Positions 63,190 to 64,000 of a DNA stretch of 64,000 bases are shown piece by piece. Every line of letters begins with the position of its first letter. The stretch's first letter is position 1. The position numbers and the translations under genes are program-made. Under the pieces are notes generated by a model that ran no database searches, had not been told where the DNA came from, and was given only the letters and a program-made list of their open reading frames with translations. Source of the DNA: Uloborus plumipes (Eukaryota > Arthropoda > Arachnida > Araneae > Uloboridae); NCBI GenBank assembly GCA_038373865.1, contig JAXGGA010005544.1, positions 1-64,000 on the forward strand, given 5' to 3'.

Positions 63190-64000
63190 TATTTTTGGAG
63201 GGAAAAGGAGCAAAATATTAACTCCTAAATTTTTTTGGAGGTGAAGGGAGACTCAAAGTCCGAATTCATGACTACCGATAACAAAAAGGGGGGACGAGGG
63301 GAGTGTGCCCCCTCAAAATATGCAAAAAATCATGAAAAAGTATCTTTTTATTCTGGTTTCTTTAATATGACGTTTTAAAAATTTTTTTCTGGCGTAAAAT
63401 CAGAGTATAAGACCCCCTCCTATTATTCCTATGCCCAAAAAATTTTTCGCGCTGTAAAATAAAATAAAGAAAAAAAACGATCCTATGACTGACACACGTT
63501 TCATCAGTATCACGCATTATCAGAGGGGGCGGGGGGGGGGGGCTTTCGGCAAGAAGTGGAGAGTGATGGAGAGGAACGGGACCATATTTGGATTTTGCAG
63601 ATAATTTTACATAAGAACCAGCCAGAATACGCCGTCTTTCTGAAGACCTGCGATGTGTCTCGTATTTAGCATGCGACAGTCATAAAATCGGTTTTTAATT
63701 TTTTTATTTTTTTTTACAGTGCGAAAATTTTTCCGGACGTAGGAATCATAGAGGGGGTCCTATCCTCTATTTTTACATCGAATTTTTTTTTTAAACGTCA
63801 TTTTAAAAAAACAAGAATGCAAAGATCATTTTTGGTGATTTTTTGCTCATTTTGAGGGGGTACAACCCCCTAAGAACCCCTTCTTTGCTATTAGTGGTCA
63901 TGATTTTGAACTTTGAGTCTCTCTTGAAACTTAAAAAAAAGTTAGGAGTTAATATTATGATCCTTTCCTCTTGAAAAAAGGTGTGTTTGATATGTTTTTT
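63190..64000. repeat. Foldback repeat cut by the window edge
   Basis: The arms 63190-63475 and about 63700-63990 are inverted and diverged: AATATTAACTCCTAA, GAGACTCAAAGT, CCCCCTCAAAATATGCAAAA, ATGACGTTTT, GGACCCCCTC (GACCCCCTCC) and AATTTTTCGCGCTGTAAAAT recur in order. The central 220 bp includes a G tract near 63527-63541. A relative of part of one arm lies at 24140-24260. Confidence 0.7.

Overview
This is a eukaryotic, AT-rich, intron-dominated window, almost certainly from an arthropod. A spider-like chelicerate is my best guess: very long introns, dense (TA)n tracts, many hAT and Tc1/mariner-type MITEs, and a repeat near 9.8-10.0 kb that I associate with spider genomes. The class-level assignment is inference only. 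I see no tRNA, rRNA, CRISPR array or bacterial-type operon. The one cellular gene I can follow is a liprin-beta (PPFIBP-type scaffold) homologue on the + strand. Nine consecutive exons (34457-62097) splice in a consistent frame (phases 0,0,0,1,0,1,0,0,1 at their 3' ends). They encode the liprin coiled coil, a Ser-rich linker and the family's GKGFFK basic motif. The gene runs off the right edge, so the C-terminal SAM domains are not in the window. Two long upstream ORFs (8479-9180 and 22510-23400) each have an in-frame stop just before their ATG and end at a donor in phase 0. They look like alternative first coding exons that can each join the exon at 34457. Almost everything else is repeat sequence inside or upstream of that gene. 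Two 1218-bp Tc1/mariner elements in opposite orientation (2112-3329 and 38142-39359) each carry an intact 347-aa transposase with DD36E spacing. Many non-autonomous elements can be bounded exactly by terminal inverted repeats and target-site duplications (TSDs). They include hAT-like elements with 8-bp TSDs (5802, 16730, 24539, 33172, 46353, 54081, 54332), pogo/Tigger-like elements with TA (174, 16204), a piggyBac-like MITE with TTAA (14249), a family with candidate 5-bp TSDs (13397, 32284), and foldback elements with arms of hundreds of bases (25833-30045, 30194-31219, 39619-42044, 63190-edge). Several are nested three or four deep. A striking shared design recurs: the terminal motif is repeated many times inside the element in both orientations (5242-6681, 25857-27548, 33172-34039, 16204-17550, 13397-13725). 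This is the least explained structure in the window. Layout: 0-8.4 kb upstream repeats; 8.5-9.2 kb first exon A; 9.2-22.2 kb repeat-filled intron; 22.2-23.4 kb putative promoter and first exon B; 24.0-32.6 kb nested repeat stack; 34.5-34.7 kb two coiled-coil exons; 36-43 kb microsatellites, second Tc1 copy, foldback and a degenerate satellite; 44.1-49.6 kb four coiled-coil exons with a hAT in between; 51.7-56.3 kb nested elements; 56.4-62.1 kb linker exons; 63.2 kb to the end, another foldback. All exon boundaries are read by eye from splice consensus, frame and family similarity recalled from knowledge; no alignment was run.
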